Shown piece after piece: positions 1-9,006 of a stretch of 64,000 bases of DNA (positions are counted from its first letter, which is position 1; each line of letters starts with the position of its first letter). The notes below the pieces were generated by a model. It had not been told where the DNA came from and ran no database searches. It saw nothing but the letters and a program-made list of their open reading frames with translations. The translations under genes and the position numbers were made by a program. The stretch is from Streptomyces sp. V4I2. GTDB lineage: Bacteria > Actinomycetota > Actinomycetes > Streptomycetales > Streptomycetaceae. The stretch is taken from contig NZ_JAUSZM010000003.1 in the NCBI RefSeq assembly GCF_030817655.1, forward strand, positions 7,254,001-7,318,000. The letters run 5' to 3'.

Positions 1-164
1 GCTCCGAGAAGATCCGCACGTACAACTTCCCGGAGAACCGCATCTCGGACCACCGCGTCGGCTTCAAGTCGTACAACCTGGACCAGGTCCTGGACGGCGA
101 CCTCGACGCGGTGATCCAGGCCTGCGTCGACGCGGACTCGGCAGCGAAGCTGGCGGCCGCGTAA
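1..164 (+). CDS. prfA: peptide chain release factor 1, 3' end only
   Basis: The last 53 codons of a class-I release factor enter from the left edge and end with TAA. The segment IRTYNFPENRISDHRVGF matches the strongly conserved RF1/RF2 stretch just before the C-terminus, and the following prmC gene supports RF1 because prfA-prmC pairs are standard: PrmC methylates the GGQ glutamine of the release factor. The GGQ region lies outside the window. RF1 terminates translation at UAA and UAG in the ribosomal A site. Only the C-terminal part can be judged. Confidence 0.93.
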   Translation, partial: SEKIRTYNFPENRISDHRVGFKSYNLDQVLDGDLDAVIQACVDADSAAKLAAA

Positions 165-204
165 GACACCACACGTACGACCGAGTACGACACGGAGGAC
201 CTGC

Positions 205-1086
205 GTGCAGCAATCATTTGGGGGGCGACCCCCAAACCCCCGAGGCGTGCTGCTCGCCGAGGTGGCTCAGGCCACCCAGCGGCTGGCCGACGCCGGCGTG
301 CCCTCGCCGCGCAACGACGCGGAGGAGCTCGCCGCGTTCGTGCACGGCGTGAAGCGGGGCGAGCTGCACTCCGTGAAGGACTCCGACTTCGACGCCCGCT
401 ACTGGGAGGTCATCGCCCGGCGTGAACAGCGCGAGCCGCTGCAGCACATCACCGGGCGGGCCTTCTTCCGGTACCTGGAACTCCAGGTCGGGCCAGGGGT
501 GTTCGTGCCCCGTCCCGAGACGGAGTCCGTGGTCGGCTGGGCCATAGACGCCGTACGCGCGATGGACGTCGTCGAGCCGCTGATCGTCGACCTGTGCACC
601 GGGTCCGGCGCGATCGCGCTCGCCCTCGCCCAGGAGGTCCCGCGCTCGCGTGTGCACGCCGTGGAGCTGTCCGAGGACGCCCTCAAGTGGACCCGCAAGA
701 ACATGGCGGGGTCCAGGGTCGACCTGCGGCAGGGCAACGCCCTGGACGCCTTCCCCGACCTCGACGGCCAGGTCGACCTGGTCATCTCCAACCCGCCGTA
801 CATCCCGCTGACCGAATGGGAGTACGTCGCTCCCGAGGCGCGGGACTACGACCCCGAACTCGCCCTGTTCTCGGGCGAGGACGGCCTCGACCTGATCCGC
901 GGCATCGAACGCACCGCCCACCGGCTGCTGCGCCCGGGCGGTGTCGTCGTCATCGAGCACGCCGACACCCAGGGCGGCCAGGTGCCGTGGATCTTCACCG
1001 AGGAGCGGGGCTGGGCCGACGCGGCCGACCACCCCGACCTCAACAACCGCCCCCGCTTCGCGACGGCCCGCAAGGCGACGCCGTGA
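205..1086 (+). CDS. prmC: release factor glutamine methyltransferase PrmC (HemK)
   Basis: SAM-dependent N5-glutamine methyltransferase that modifies release factors in the cytoplasm; it follows prfA by 40 nt. The SAM-binding glycine loop is DLCTGSGAIALALA from residue 129, and the catalytic NPPY motif is at residues 196-199 (SNPPYIPL). The 293-aa length is slightly long for the family because of an unusual N-terminus. GTG at 205 has a good GGAGG six bases upstream, but codons 5-14 are made of a GC-rich palindrome (TTTGGGGG at 217-224 and CCCCCAAA at 229-236). Homologs I recall start directly at the LLAEVAQATQR block, so an alternative start is GTG 247, where GAGG sits too close to be ideal. 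The stop overlaps a small GTG reading frame. Confidence 0.93.
   Translation: MQQSFGGRPPNPRGVLLAEVAQATQRLADAGVPSPRNDAEELAAFVHGVKRGELHSVKDSDFDARYWEVIARREQREPLQHITGRAFFRYLELQVGPGVFVPRPETESVVGWAIDAVRAMDVVEPLIVDLCTGSGAIALALAQEVPRSRVHAVELSEDALKWTRKNMAGSRVDLRQGNALDAFPDLDGQVDLVISNPPYIPLTEWEYVAPEARDYDPELALFSGEDGLDLIRGIERTAHRLLRPGGVVVIEHADTQGGQVPWIFTEERGWADAADHPDLNNRPRFATARKATP
217..241. repeat. GC-rich palindromic element inside the start of prmC
   Basis: TTTGGGGG-GCGA-CCCCCAAA followed by CCCCCGAGG. It resembles the GC palindromes at 2502, 8944 and 43086 in this window. Here it is translated as part of PrmC. It could also form an RNA hairpin just downstream of the start codon. Confidence 0.6.
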
Positions 1087-1136
1087 GCGCCCCGCAGACT
1101 CTTTTCCAGAAGTTCGTGTACGAGGAGGCCCGCTAG
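1083..1136 (+). CDS. possible 17-codon reading frame between prmC and the Sua5 gene
   Basis: GTG at 1083 overlaps the prmC stop (GTGA), and the frame MSAPQTLFQKFVYEEAR ends in TAG two bases before the ATG of the next gene. The overlap and tight spacing suggest translational coupling. The AGGAGG for the downstream gene lies inside its last codons, so translation of this frame could modulate initiation downstream. I do not recognise the peptide and it may be chance. Confidence 0.3.
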   Translation: MSAPQTLFQKFVYEEAR

Positions 1137-1138
1137 AT

Positions 1139-1786
1139 ATGGCACGGCGATACGACACCAACGACGCGACCGACCGCACGACCGGTCTGCGCGAGGCCGA
1201 GTCCGCCGTCCGCCGTGGCGAACTCGTGGTGCTGCCGACGGACACGGTGTACGGCATCGGCGCCGACGCGTTCTCCTCGGAAGCGGTGTCCGATCTCCTC
1301 GAGGCCAAGGGCCGCGGCCGCAACATGCCCACCCCCGTCCTCATCGGCTCCCCGAACACCCTGCACGGCCTGGTCACGGACTTCTCCGAGCTGGCCTGGG
1401 AGCTGGTCGACGCCTTCTGGCCGGGCGCGCTCACGCTCGTCGCCAAGCACCAGCCGTCCCTCCAGTGGGACCTGGGGGACACCCGTGGCACCGTCGCCGT
1501 GCGCATGCCGTTGCACCCGGTCGCCATCGAGCTGCTCACCGAGGTCGGCCCGATGGCCGTCTCCTCCGCGAACCTGACCGGCCACCCGGCGCCGGAGGAC
1601 TGTGACGCGGCGCAGGAGATGCTCGGCGACTCGGTCTCCGTGTACCTGGACGGCGGCCCGACCCCCGGCAACGTGCCGTCCTCGATCGTCGACGTCACCC
1701 GCGAGGTACCGCTGCTGCTGCGCGCGGGAGCCATCTCCGCGGACGAGCTGCGCAAGGTCGTACCCGACCTCGAGGTGGCGAATTGA
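1139..1786 (+). CDS. Sua5/YciO/YrdC family L-threonylcarbamoyladenylate synthase
   Basis: Predicted to make threonylcarbamoyl-AMP from threonine, bicarbonate and ATP for the t6A37 modification of ANN-decoding tRNAs. The 215-aa protein is a single YrdC-like domain: the nucleotide-binding start LVVLPTDTVYGIGADA (PTDTVYG at residues 33-39), a VAVRMP block in the middle and PMAVSSANLTG further on. It lacks the extra C-terminal Sua5 domain. ATG 1139 is preferred because GAGGAGG at 1122-1128 is ideally spaced; an in-frame extension upstream lies inside prmC. It belongs to the prfA-prmC translation-quality cluster and overlaps the next gene by 4 nt (TTGA). Confidence 0.9.
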   Translation: MARRYDTNDATDRTTGLREAESAVRRGELVVLPTDTVYGIGADAFSSEAVSDLLEAKGRGRNMPTPVLIGSPNTLHGLVTDFSELAWELVDAFWPGALTLVAKHQPSLQWDLGDTRGTVAVRMPLHPVAIELLTEVGPMAVSSANLTGHPAPEDCDAAQEMLGDSVSVYLDGGPTPGNVPSSIVDVTREVPLLLRAGAISADELRKVVPDLEVAN

Positions 1787-2460
1787 CGGCCCCTGACGCG
1801 GGGCGTGGCATAGGCAACGGGGAAGGGACGGGGAGCCTGTTCGAACAGGGCCTCCCGCTCGACAGCTTCCGCATCCTCCACGTCAGCACCGGCAACGTGT
1901 GCCGCTCGCCGATCACCGAGCGGCTGACCCGTCATGCCCTGGCGGAGCGGCTCGGCGACCCCCTGTGGGGCGGGGTGATCGTGGAGAGCGCCGGCACCTG
2001 GGGCCATGAGGGCGCGCCCATGGAGGCCAACGCGGAGACCGTGCTGGCCGACTTCGGCGCGGACGCCTCCGGCTTCACCGGCCGCGAACTGCTCGACGAA
2101 CACGTCATCAGGGCCGACCTGGTCCTGACAGCGACCCGCGACCACCGCGCCCAGGTCATCTCCATGGGCCACTCGGCGGGCCTGCGCACCTTCACCCTGA
2201 AGGAGTTCACCCGCCTGGTGAAGGCGATCGACCCCGCGACCCTGCCTCCCCTGGAGGACGGCATGGTCGCGCGCGCCCGTGCCCTGGTTCGCGCTGCAGC
2301 GGCTCTACGCGGGTGGCTTCTGGCCCCGACGGCCGAGGCGGACGAGGTGTACGACCCGTACGGCGCCCCGCTGACCTTCTTCCGCTCGATCGGGGACGAG
2401 ATAAACGAGGCGCTGGATCCGGTGGTCACGGCGCTGACGGGCGTGCCCGCGCGCACGTGA
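1783..2460 (+). CDS. low-molecular-weight protein tyrosine phosphatase-like protein with Ser in place of the catalytic Cys
   Basis: A 225-aa protein of the LMW-PTP/arsenate reductase-like fold. The P-loop reads HVSTGNVCRSPITE (S35 to R41, S42). In active enzymes the loop is C-x5-R-S, with the first residue being the nucleophilic Cys; here that position is AGC (Ser35), while the second Cys (C40), the Arg and the following Ser are kept. The C-terminal DPYG, which supplies the general-acid Asp, is also kept. It is therefore either a catalytically altered phosphatase or a phosphotyrosine-binding pseudophosphatase. TTG 1783 overlaps the previous TGA and GAGGTGG sits just upstream; no better in-frame start is visible. 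Translational coupling to the Sua5 gene is likely. Confidence 0.85.
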   Translation: MTAPDAGRGIGNGEGTGSLFEQGLPLDSFRILHVSTGNVCRSPITERLTRHALAERLGDPLWGGVIVESAGTWGHEGAPMEANAETVLADFGADASGFTGRELLDEHVIRADLVLTATRDHRAQVISMGHSAGLRTFTLKEFTRLVKAIDPATLPPLEDGMVARARALVRAAAALRGWLLAPTAEADEVYDPYGAPLTFFRSIGDEINEALDPVVTALTGVPART

Positions 2461-2501
2461 CGCCGTGGTTTCGCCCCCGCCGCCCCTTCCCGTCCCGTCC
2501 C

Positions 2502-2518
2502 TGGGGGCTGCGCCCCCA
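2502..2518. terminator. GC-rich inverted repeat downstream of the phosphatase-like gene
   Basis: TGGGGGC-TGC-GCCCCCA is a perfect 7-bp stem with a 3-nt loop, about 40 nt after the stop codon and followed by ACCCCCC. It could act as a terminator without a T-run, as is common in Streptomyces, and it belongs to the dispersed GC palindrome family of this window. Confidence 0.5.
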
Positions 2519-2539
2519 GACCCCCCTTCGGCCTTTAAG

Positions 2540-2573
2540 GGGCCTTGTCCTCAAGCGCCGGACGGGCTGAGAG
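2540..2573. repeat. 34-bp direct repeat, copy 1
   Basis: GGGCCTTGTCCTCAAGCGCC continuing to GACGGGCTGAGAG. It is identical over 34 bp to the copy at 2611-2644, spaced 71 bp apart, in the 237-bp gap before glyA. The core CCTCAAGCGCCGGACGGGCT is, from memory, a common intergenic word in Streptomyces genomes. Confidence 0.85.
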
Positions 2574-2610
2574 GCGTCCCGGGGCCCCAGACGCCCCTTC
2601 AGCCCCTAAC

Positions 2611-2644
2611 GGGCCTTGTCCTCAAGCGCCGGACGGGCTGAGAG
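2611..2644. repeat. 34-bp direct repeat, copy 2
   Basis: Exact second copy of the repeat at 2540-2573. It lies 54 bp upstream of the glyA start, so it overlaps the likely glyA promoter region. Confidence 0.85.
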
Positions 2645-2697
2645 CGCGTCCCGGGCCTACATTGGACCTACGTCACCGTCGACTCCCGGAGTCCGCC

Positions 2698-3942
<1,245 letters not shown>

Positions 3943-4071
3943 ACCGGGGTAGGCGCTGATCCGTACACAGCCACACGTGCAACCATCGTCGCTACCCGGA
4001 AGTCCCCAACCGTATGCGTCCGTCGCTAGTGTGTGGGGCTGAGATGGCCAGCGAGACCTGTGGGGAAGCCT

Positions 4072-5391
4072 GTGCGTGAATACCTGCTGACGCTCTGCGT
4101 GACGGCCGCGGTGACGTATCTGCTGACAGGGCCGGTACGGAAGTTCGCGATCGTCGCCGGAGCGATGCCGGAGATCAGGGCCCGTGACGTGCACCGGGAA
4201 CCGACTCCGCGGCTCGGCGGGATCGCCATGTTCTTCGGCCTGTGCGCGGGCCTGCTGGTCGCCGACCACCTCGAAAACCTCAACGAGGTCTTCTCCAAGT
4301 CCAACGAGCCCCGGGCGCTGCTGTCCGGAGCCGCCCTGATCTGGCTGATCGGCGTCCTGGACGACAAGTTCGAGATCGACGCCCTGATCAAGCTGGGCGG
4401 CCAGATGATCGCCGCGGGCGTGATGGTCATGCAGGGTCTGACGATCCTGTGGCTGCCCATCCCCAGCGTCGGCTCGGTCGCGCTGACCCAGTGGCAGGGC
4501 ACCCTGCTGACGGTCGCGCTCGTCGTCATCACCATCAACGCGGTCAACTTCGTCGACGGCCTCGACGGCCTCGCCGCGGGCATGGTGTGCATCGCCGCGG
4601 CCGCGTTCTTCCTCTACGCCTACCGGGTCTGGGTCTCGTACGGCATCGAGGCCGCCGCCCCCGCCACGCTGTTCGCGGCGATCCTGATGGGCATGTGCCT
4701 GGGCTTCCTGCCGCACAACATGCACCCCGCGCGGATCTTCATGGGCGACTCCGGGTCGATGCTCATCGGCCTGGTGCTGGCGGCCGGCGCCATCTCCATC
4801 ACCGGGCAGGTCGACCCGGACGCGCTGAAGCTGTTCGCCGGCTCCGAGAAGGCGGCCGTGCACCAGACGGTGCCCGTCTACATCCCGCTGCTGCTGCCGC
4901 TGACGATCATCGCGATCCCGGCCGCCGACCTGATCCTCGCGATCGTGCGCCGCACCTGGCGCGGCCAGTCGCCGTTCGCGGCGGACCGGGGGCACCTGCA
5001 CCACCGCCTGCTGGAGGTCGGCCACTCGCACAGCCGGGCGGTGTTGATCATGTACTTCTGGTCGGCGCTGATCGCCTTCGGCGCGCTCGCCTACTCGGTG
5101 AACTCGGCGTCCATGTGGATCGTGCTCGGCGTCGTCTTCCTCAGCGCGATCGGCCTCGCGCTGCTCCTGCTGCCCCGCTTCACCCCGCGCGCCCCGCGCT
5201 GGGCCGAGCACTTCGTGCCGCCGCGTTACCGGCGGCGCCGGGCGGTCGTCGAGGAGCCCGTGCCGGCGCCCGCGGTGGAGGAGGAGAGCCGCGCTCCCGT
5301 GACCGCGGGGGTGGCCGGCGTCAACGGCGCGACCGCCCTCGGCGCGCGTTCGCGTCCCCTGGAGAGGCGGAAGGCCGAGACGTCCCGCTGA
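4072..5391 (+). CDS. polyprenyl-phosphate GlcNAc-1-phosphate transferase (WecA/TagO/MraY family)
   Basis: Integral membrane enzyme that transfers a UDP-HexNAc-derived sugar-1-phosphate to undecaprenyl/decaprenyl phosphate, the first lipid-linked step of cell-wall polymer synthesis. It is 439 aa with about ten hydrophobic segments. Family motifs are HREPTPRLGGIA near residue 45, NFVDGLDGLAAG with D162/D165, MHPARIFMGDSGSM, and the cytosolic HLHHRL at residues 308-313. The last 70 or so residues are charged and Pro/Ala-rich. GTG 4072 is chosen because GGGGAA lies five bases upstream and the reading MREYLLTLC begins the first membrane helix. In Streptomyces it habitually precedes the ATP synthase operon. 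Confidence 0.88.
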   Translation: MREYLLTLCVTAAVTYLLTGPVRKFAIVAGAMPEIRARDVHREPTPRLGGIAMFFGLCAGLLVADHLENLNEVFSKSNEPRALLSGAALIWLIGVLDDKFEIDALIKLGGQMIAAGVMVMQGLTILWLPIPSVGSVALTQWQGTLLTVALVVITINAVNFVDGLDGLAAGMVCIAAAAFFLYAYRVWVSYGIEAAAPATLFAAILMGMCLGFLPHNMHPARIFMGDSGSMLIGLVLAAGAISITGQVDPDALKLFAGSEKAAVHQTVPVYIPLLLPLTIIAIPAADLILAIVRRTWRGQSPFAADRGHLHHRLLEVGHSHSRAVLIMYFWSALIAFGALAYSVNSASMWIVLGVVFLSAIGLALLLLPRFTPRAPRWAEHFVPPRYRRRRAVVEEPVPAPAVEEESRAPVTAGVAGVNGATALGARSRPLERRKAETSR

Positions 5392-5549
5392 CGGGACAAG
5401 GTAAGAATCTGACTAGAGCATTGCCAACTCGTGGGGAAGCAAAGCTCCCCAATACCAGACAAGTCGCCCCGAGTCTCGCACAGACGGGCACTGTCACTCT
5501 CATGTGTGACGCCGAGCACACCACTTGGTAAAGACCGCATCAAATAGTT

Positions 5550-5565
5550 TGTGATACGGTTCACG
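5550..5565. promoter_or_regulatory. Crp/Fnr-type palindrome upstream of the ATP synthase operon
   Basis: TGTGA-TACGGT-TCACG matches the TGTGA-N6-TCACA architecture of Crp sites at nine of ten half-site positions. It lies 125 nt upstream of atpI in the 298-nt gap after the glycosyl-phosphate transferase. No other structure is clear in that gap. Binding by the Streptomyces Crp protein is inference. Confidence 0.5.
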
Positions 5566-5689
5566 AGAACCCCGGATAGAGCCGAAGGACCGCAGTGCGA
5601 CGGTCCCTTGGCGTGAGGTATCCCCTCAGCCCGGGACTACGCTCGTCCATGACGACACCCCTGCCCCCTGTGAAAGCGGAGTTGCCGCC

Positions 5690-6124
5690 ATGCCGTCCAA
5701 CGACGTCCGGATCCTGCTCCAGGCCGCTGTGCCCACAGCAGCCGTCGGCGCTGTAGCCGCCGTCGTCAGTGGTGTGGTCGCCGGTGGCAAGGGAGCGGTC
5801 GGGGCGGGCGTCGCGACGCTGATCGTGATCCTGTTCATGGGAATCGGTCTCTACGTTCTGCAGCGCACTGCCAAATCGCTTCCGCACCTGTTCCAGGCGA
5901 TGGGCCTGATGCTGTACGCGGCACAGATCCTGCTGCTCTTCATCTTCCTCGCGGCCTTCAAGAACACGACTCTGTTCAACGCCCGGGCCTTCGCGATCAC
6001 GCTCGTCGTCGGCACCCTCGTGTGGACCGCCGCCCAGACGCGCGCGCACATGAAGTCCAAGATCCTCTACGTCGAGCCCGAGTCCTCGGGCGACAAGCCC
6101 GAAAAGACGGGGCACTCGTCGTGA
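5690..6124 (+). CDS. atpI: ATP synthase protein I
   Basis: A 144-aa membrane protein with four hydrophobic segments, heading the atp operon. AtpI proteins are thought to assist c-ring assembly and Mg2+ handling and are not part of the finished enzyme. Sequence conservation is low in this family, so the call rests on length, hydropathy and position immediately before atpB. ATG 5690 has GGAG ten bases upstream. A 225-nt gap separates it from atpB, longer than other gaps in the operon; I see no recognisable site in it. Confidence 0.85.
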   Translation: MPSNDVRILLQAAVPTAAVGAVAAVVSGVVAGGKGAVGAGVATLIVILFMGIGLYVLQRTAKSLPHLFQAMGLMLYAAQILLLFIFLAAFKNTTLFNARAFAITLVVGTLVWTAAQTRAHMKSKILYVEPESSGDKPEKTGHSS

Positions 6125-6349
6125 GGGGTAGGGCCGGGATAAGGGCGCTACAGAGATGCTGCTATCGTCCGGTGCCAACTGCGGCATCGCGGGCGCGGGC
6201 ATCTGAGCTGACGCCTGCTCAATCGCGAGGCGAGATGCCCCCCAGCCGCCCCCATATCCGAAACACCTGTCCCGTGCCGAACCGCGGCTGCGCGCCGCGC
6301 CGACACAACGAGGTTGCCGTACCTATGCGCCACGCTGAAGGAGCCCGCG

Positions 6350-7174
6350 GTGAGTGCTGACCCGACGCAGACGCTCGCCTTCGAGACCGACTGCCACCTG
6401 TTCGACGGTTGTGGCTTCCCGGCTCCGGGCCTGCACTCGTTCCTGTTCGAGCCGCTCTTGGGCGACGCCGACGGCAACGGCCTCTACTTCAACAAGCCGA
6501 TGCTGCTGGCGCTTTTGGGCTCCGTCATCATCGTGGGCTTCTTCTGGGCCGCGTTCGCCAGGCCGAAGCTGGTCCCCGGCAAGCTCCAGATGGTCGCCGA
6601 GGCCGGCTACGACTTCGTACGCCGCGGCATCGTCTACGAGACGATCGGCAAGAAGGAGGGCGAGAAGTACGTACCGCTCGCCGTCTCGCTCTTCTTCTTC
6701 ATCTGGATGATGAACCTCTGGTCGATCATCCCGGTCGCCGCCTTCCCGGTGACGTCGATCATCGCCTACCCGGCGATCCTGGCCCTGATCGTCTACATCA
6801 CCTGGGTCTCCCTGACCTTCAAGCGGCACGGCTTCGTGGGCGCCTTCAAGAACTTCACCGGCTACGACAAGTCGCTGGGCCCGGTGCTCCCGCTCGCCAT
6901 GACCATCGAGTTCTTCTCGAACCTGCTGGTCCGCCCGTTCACTCACGCGGTGCGACTGTTCGCGAACATGTTCGCCGGCCACACCCTGCTGCTGCTGTTC
7001 ACGATCGCCAGCTGGTACATGCTGAACGGCATCGGCATCGCCTACTCCGCCGTCTCGTTCGTGATGGTCATCGTGATGACGGCCTTCGAGCTCTTCATCC
7101 AGGCAGTTCAGGCGTACGTCTTCGTCCTCCTGACCTGCACCTTCATCCAGGGCGCGCTCGCCGAGCACCACTGA
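6350..7174 (+). CDS. atpB: F0F1 ATP synthase subunit a
   Basis: Membrane stator subunit forming the two proton half-channels against the c-ring. It is 274 aa with five to six helices. The essential arginine is R202 in THAVRLFANMFAGH; the C-terminal helix is LFIQAVQAYVFVLLTCTFI. GTG 6350 is used because AAGGAG at 6338-6343 is optimally spaced and the product starts SADPTQ; a TTG further upstream has no ribosome-binding site. It is part of the single co-oriented operon atpIBEFHAGDC. Confidence 0.95.
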   Translation: MSADPTQTLAFETDCHLFDGCGFPAPGLHSFLFEPLLGDADGNGLYFNKPMLLALLGSVIIVGFFWAAFARPKLVPGKLQMVAEAGYDFVRRGIVYETIGKKEGEKYVPLAVSLFFFIWMMNLWSIIPVAAFPVTSIIAYPAILALIVYITWVSLTFKRHGFVGAFKNFTGYDKSLGPVLPLAMTIEFFSNLLVRPFTHAVRLFANMFAGHTLLLLFTIASWYMLNGIGIAYSAVSFVMVIVMTAFELFIQAVQAYVFVLLTCTFIQGALAEHH

Positions 7175-7252
7175 GCACCGCCGCTTTTCGAACACCCCAG
7201 AGTCGTCCGGTGGCCAACCCCCACCGGTCCGTAAAGAGAAGGAAGAACTGGC

Positions 7253-7477
7253 ATGTCCCAGACCCTCGCTGCTGTCACCGGTGACCTTGGCTCCGTCGGT
7301 TATGGTCTTGCGGCCATCGGCCCCGGCGTCGGCGTCGGCATCATCTTCGGTAACGGCACGCAGGCTCTTGCCCGCCAGCCCGAGGCGGCCGGCCTGATCC
7401 GCGCCAACCAGATCCTGGGCTTCGCCTTCTGTGAGGCGCTCGCCCTGATCGGTCTCGTCATGCCGTTCGTCTACTAA
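7253..7477 (+). CDS. atpE: F0F1 ATP synthase subunit c
   Basis: Proteolipid of the rotor ring, 74 aa in two helices joined by the polar loop ARQPEA. The proton-carrying carboxylate is E61 in FCEALALIGLV on helix 2. The glycine-rich helix 1 (GPGVGVGIIFGNG) is typical. A strong GAAGGAAG ribosome-binding site fits the high copy number needed for this subunit. Confidence 0.97.
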   Translation: MSQTLAAVTGDLGSVGYGLAAIGPGVGVGIIFGNGTQALARQPEAAGLIRANQILGFAFCEALALIGLVMPFVY

Positions 7478-7519
7478 GACGAACACTGACGACCGACCCT
7501 TTCGACGAAAGGCACTGAT

Positions 7520-8071
7520 GTGACATCCGCCCTGGTTTTCCTGGCGGCTGAGGGTGAGAAGGAGAACCCCCTCATCCCGCCGTGGCCGGAAGTTGTCATC
7601 GGCCTCATCGCTTTCGTCATCGTCTTCGGCTTCCTCGCCAAGAAGCTCCTCCCGACCATCAACAAGGTTCTGGAAGAGCGTCGCGAGGCCATCGAGGGCG
7701 GTATCGAGAAGGCCGAGGCCGCACAGACCGAGGCCCAGAGCGTCCTTGAGCAGTACAAGGCCCAGCTCGCCGAGGCACGCCACGAGGCCGCGCGGCTGCG
7801 CCAGGAGGCGCAGGAGCAGGGTGCCGCGCTCATCGCCGAGATGCGTGCGGAAGGCCAGCGGCAGCGCGAGGAGATCGTCGCCGCCGGTCACTCCCAGCTC
7901 GAGGCCGACCGCAAGGCCGCCGCGTCCGCGCTGCGCCAGGACGTCGGCACGCTCGCGACCGAACTGGCCGGCAAGCTGGTCGGCGAGTCCCTCGAGGACC
8001 ACGCCCGCCAGAGCCGCGTGATCGACCGCTTCCTCGGTGAGCTTGAGGAGAAGGCCGAGGCCAGCCGATGA
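7520..8071 (+). CDS. atpF: F0F1 ATP synthase subunit b
   Basis: Peripheral stalk subunit, 183 aa: one N-terminal membrane helix (VVIGLIAFVIVFGFLAKKLL) followed by a long charged, Ala/Glu/Arg-rich coiled coil. GTG 7520 is the only workable start, because the overlapping ATG at 7518 reads into TGA. GAAAGG lies seven bases upstream. It overlaps atpH by 4 nt (ATGA), so the two are translationally coupled. Confidence 0.95.
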   Translation: MTSALVFLAAEGEKENPLIPPWPEVVIGLIAFVIVFGFLAKKLLPTINKVLEERREAIEGGIEKAEAAQTEAQSVLEQYKAQLAEARHEAARLRQEAQEQGAALIAEMRAEGQRQREEIVAAGHSQLEADRKAAASALRQDVGTLATELAGKLVGESLEDHARQSRVIDRFLGELEEKAEASR

Positions 8072-8883
8072 ACGGAGCGAGCCGCGAGGCCCTGGCAGCC
8101 GCACGCGAGCGTCTCGACGCGTTGACGGACTCCACGTCCGTGGACGCCGGCTCGCTCGCCGACGAGCTGGCCGCCGTCACCGCGCTGCTGCACCGCGAGG
8201 TGTCGCTGCGTCGGGTCCTGACCGACCCGTCGCAGTCCGGCGAGGCCAAGGCCGAACTGGCCCAGCGCCTGCTCGGTTCCCAGGTCGGCGGCCAGGCCGT
8301 CGACCTGGTGTCCGGTCTGGTGCGTTCCCGCTGGTCACAGTCGCGCGACCTGGTGGACGCGCTGGAGCAGCTGGCCGCCCTCGCCGACCTCACGGCCGCG
8401 CAGCAGGCGGGCACGCTCGACAGCGTCGAGGACGAGCTGTTCCGGTTCGGCCGGATCGTCACCTCGAGCACCGAGCTGCGTGCCGCGCTGACCGACCGCA
8501 GGGCCCCGGCCTCGGCCAAGGGCGAGCTGCTGCGCAGCCTGCTCGGCAGCCGGACCGCCGCGACCACCGAGCGTCTGGTGACGCGCCTTGTGACCGCGCC
8601 CCGGGGACGTAGCCTGGAAGCGGGACTGGAGTCCCTGTCCAAGCTCGCCGCCGAGCGCCGGGACCGCATGGTGGCCGTCGTCACCTCGGCGGTACCGCTG
8701 AGCGACCCGCAGAAGCAGCGCCTGGGTGCCGCCCTCGCGAAGCTCTACGGCCGCACGATGCACCTCAACCTCGACGTGGACCCCGAGGTCCTCGGCGGGA
8801 TCCGGGTGCAGGTCGGTGACGAGGTCATCAACGGCTCCATCGCGGACCGCATCGAGGACGCCGGCCGCCGCATGGCGAGCTAG
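8068..8883 (+). CDS. atpH: F0F1 ATP synthase subunit delta
   Basis: Links the peripheral stalk to the alpha3-beta3 head. At 271 aa it is longer than the roughly 180-aa enterobacterial delta, as is usual in actinobacteria. The C-terminal part shows the family signature: RMVAVVTSAVPLSDPQKQRL then DPEVLGGIRVQVGDEVINGS. The start overlaps the atpF stop. The gap to atpA carries two hairpins, which may tune the change from single-copy to three-copy subunits. Confidence 0.94.
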   Translation: MNGASREALAAARERLDALTDSTSVDAGSLADELAAVTALLHREVSLRRVLTDPSQSGEAKAELAQRLLGSQVGGQAVDLVSGLVRSRWSQSRDLVDALEQLAALADLTAAQQAGTLDSVEDELFRFGRIVTSSTELRAALTDRRAPASAKGELLRSLLGSRTAATTERLVTRLVTAPRGRSLEAGLESLSKLAAERRDRMVAVVTSAVPLSDPQKQRLGAALAKLYGRTMHLNLDVDPEVLGGIRVQVGDEVINGSIADRIEDAGRRMAS

Positions 8884-8943
8884 CAGCAACTTCACAGCAG
8901 TACGTACTTATTACGGCCCATGTTGGGCCGTGCAGAAGAATCC

Positions 8944-8958
8944 TGGGGGTCGCCCCCA
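8944..8958. repeat. GC palindrome in the atpH-atpA gap
   Basis: TGGGGG-TCG-CCCCCA, followed by GACCCCAAAG, is a member of the same family as 217, 2502 and 43086. Just upstream, GCCCA-TGT-TGGGC forms a second small hairpin. The 123-nt gap has no other gene. The element adds an apparent in-frame extension to atpA that is not needed. Confidence 0.6.
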
Positions 8959-9006
8959 GACCCCAAAGTGAAACTTCGGGCCCAACAAGGAGAGCAGGGA
9001 ACCCAG

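Noticed and set aside
214..2172. Long minus-strand frame opposite prmC, the Sua5 gene and the phosphatase-like gene
   Set aside because: Opposite-strand shadow of three clear genes; no domain.
2545..2697. N-terminal extension of glyA
   Set aside because: It lies in the duplicated 34-bp repeat DNA and lacks similarity to serine hydroxymethyltransferase; ATG 2698 has a ribosome-binding site.
8920..9006. N-terminal extension of atpA
   Set aside because: The extra codons are a GC palindrome and the family start MAELTIRPEE has its own ribosome-binding site at the proper distance.
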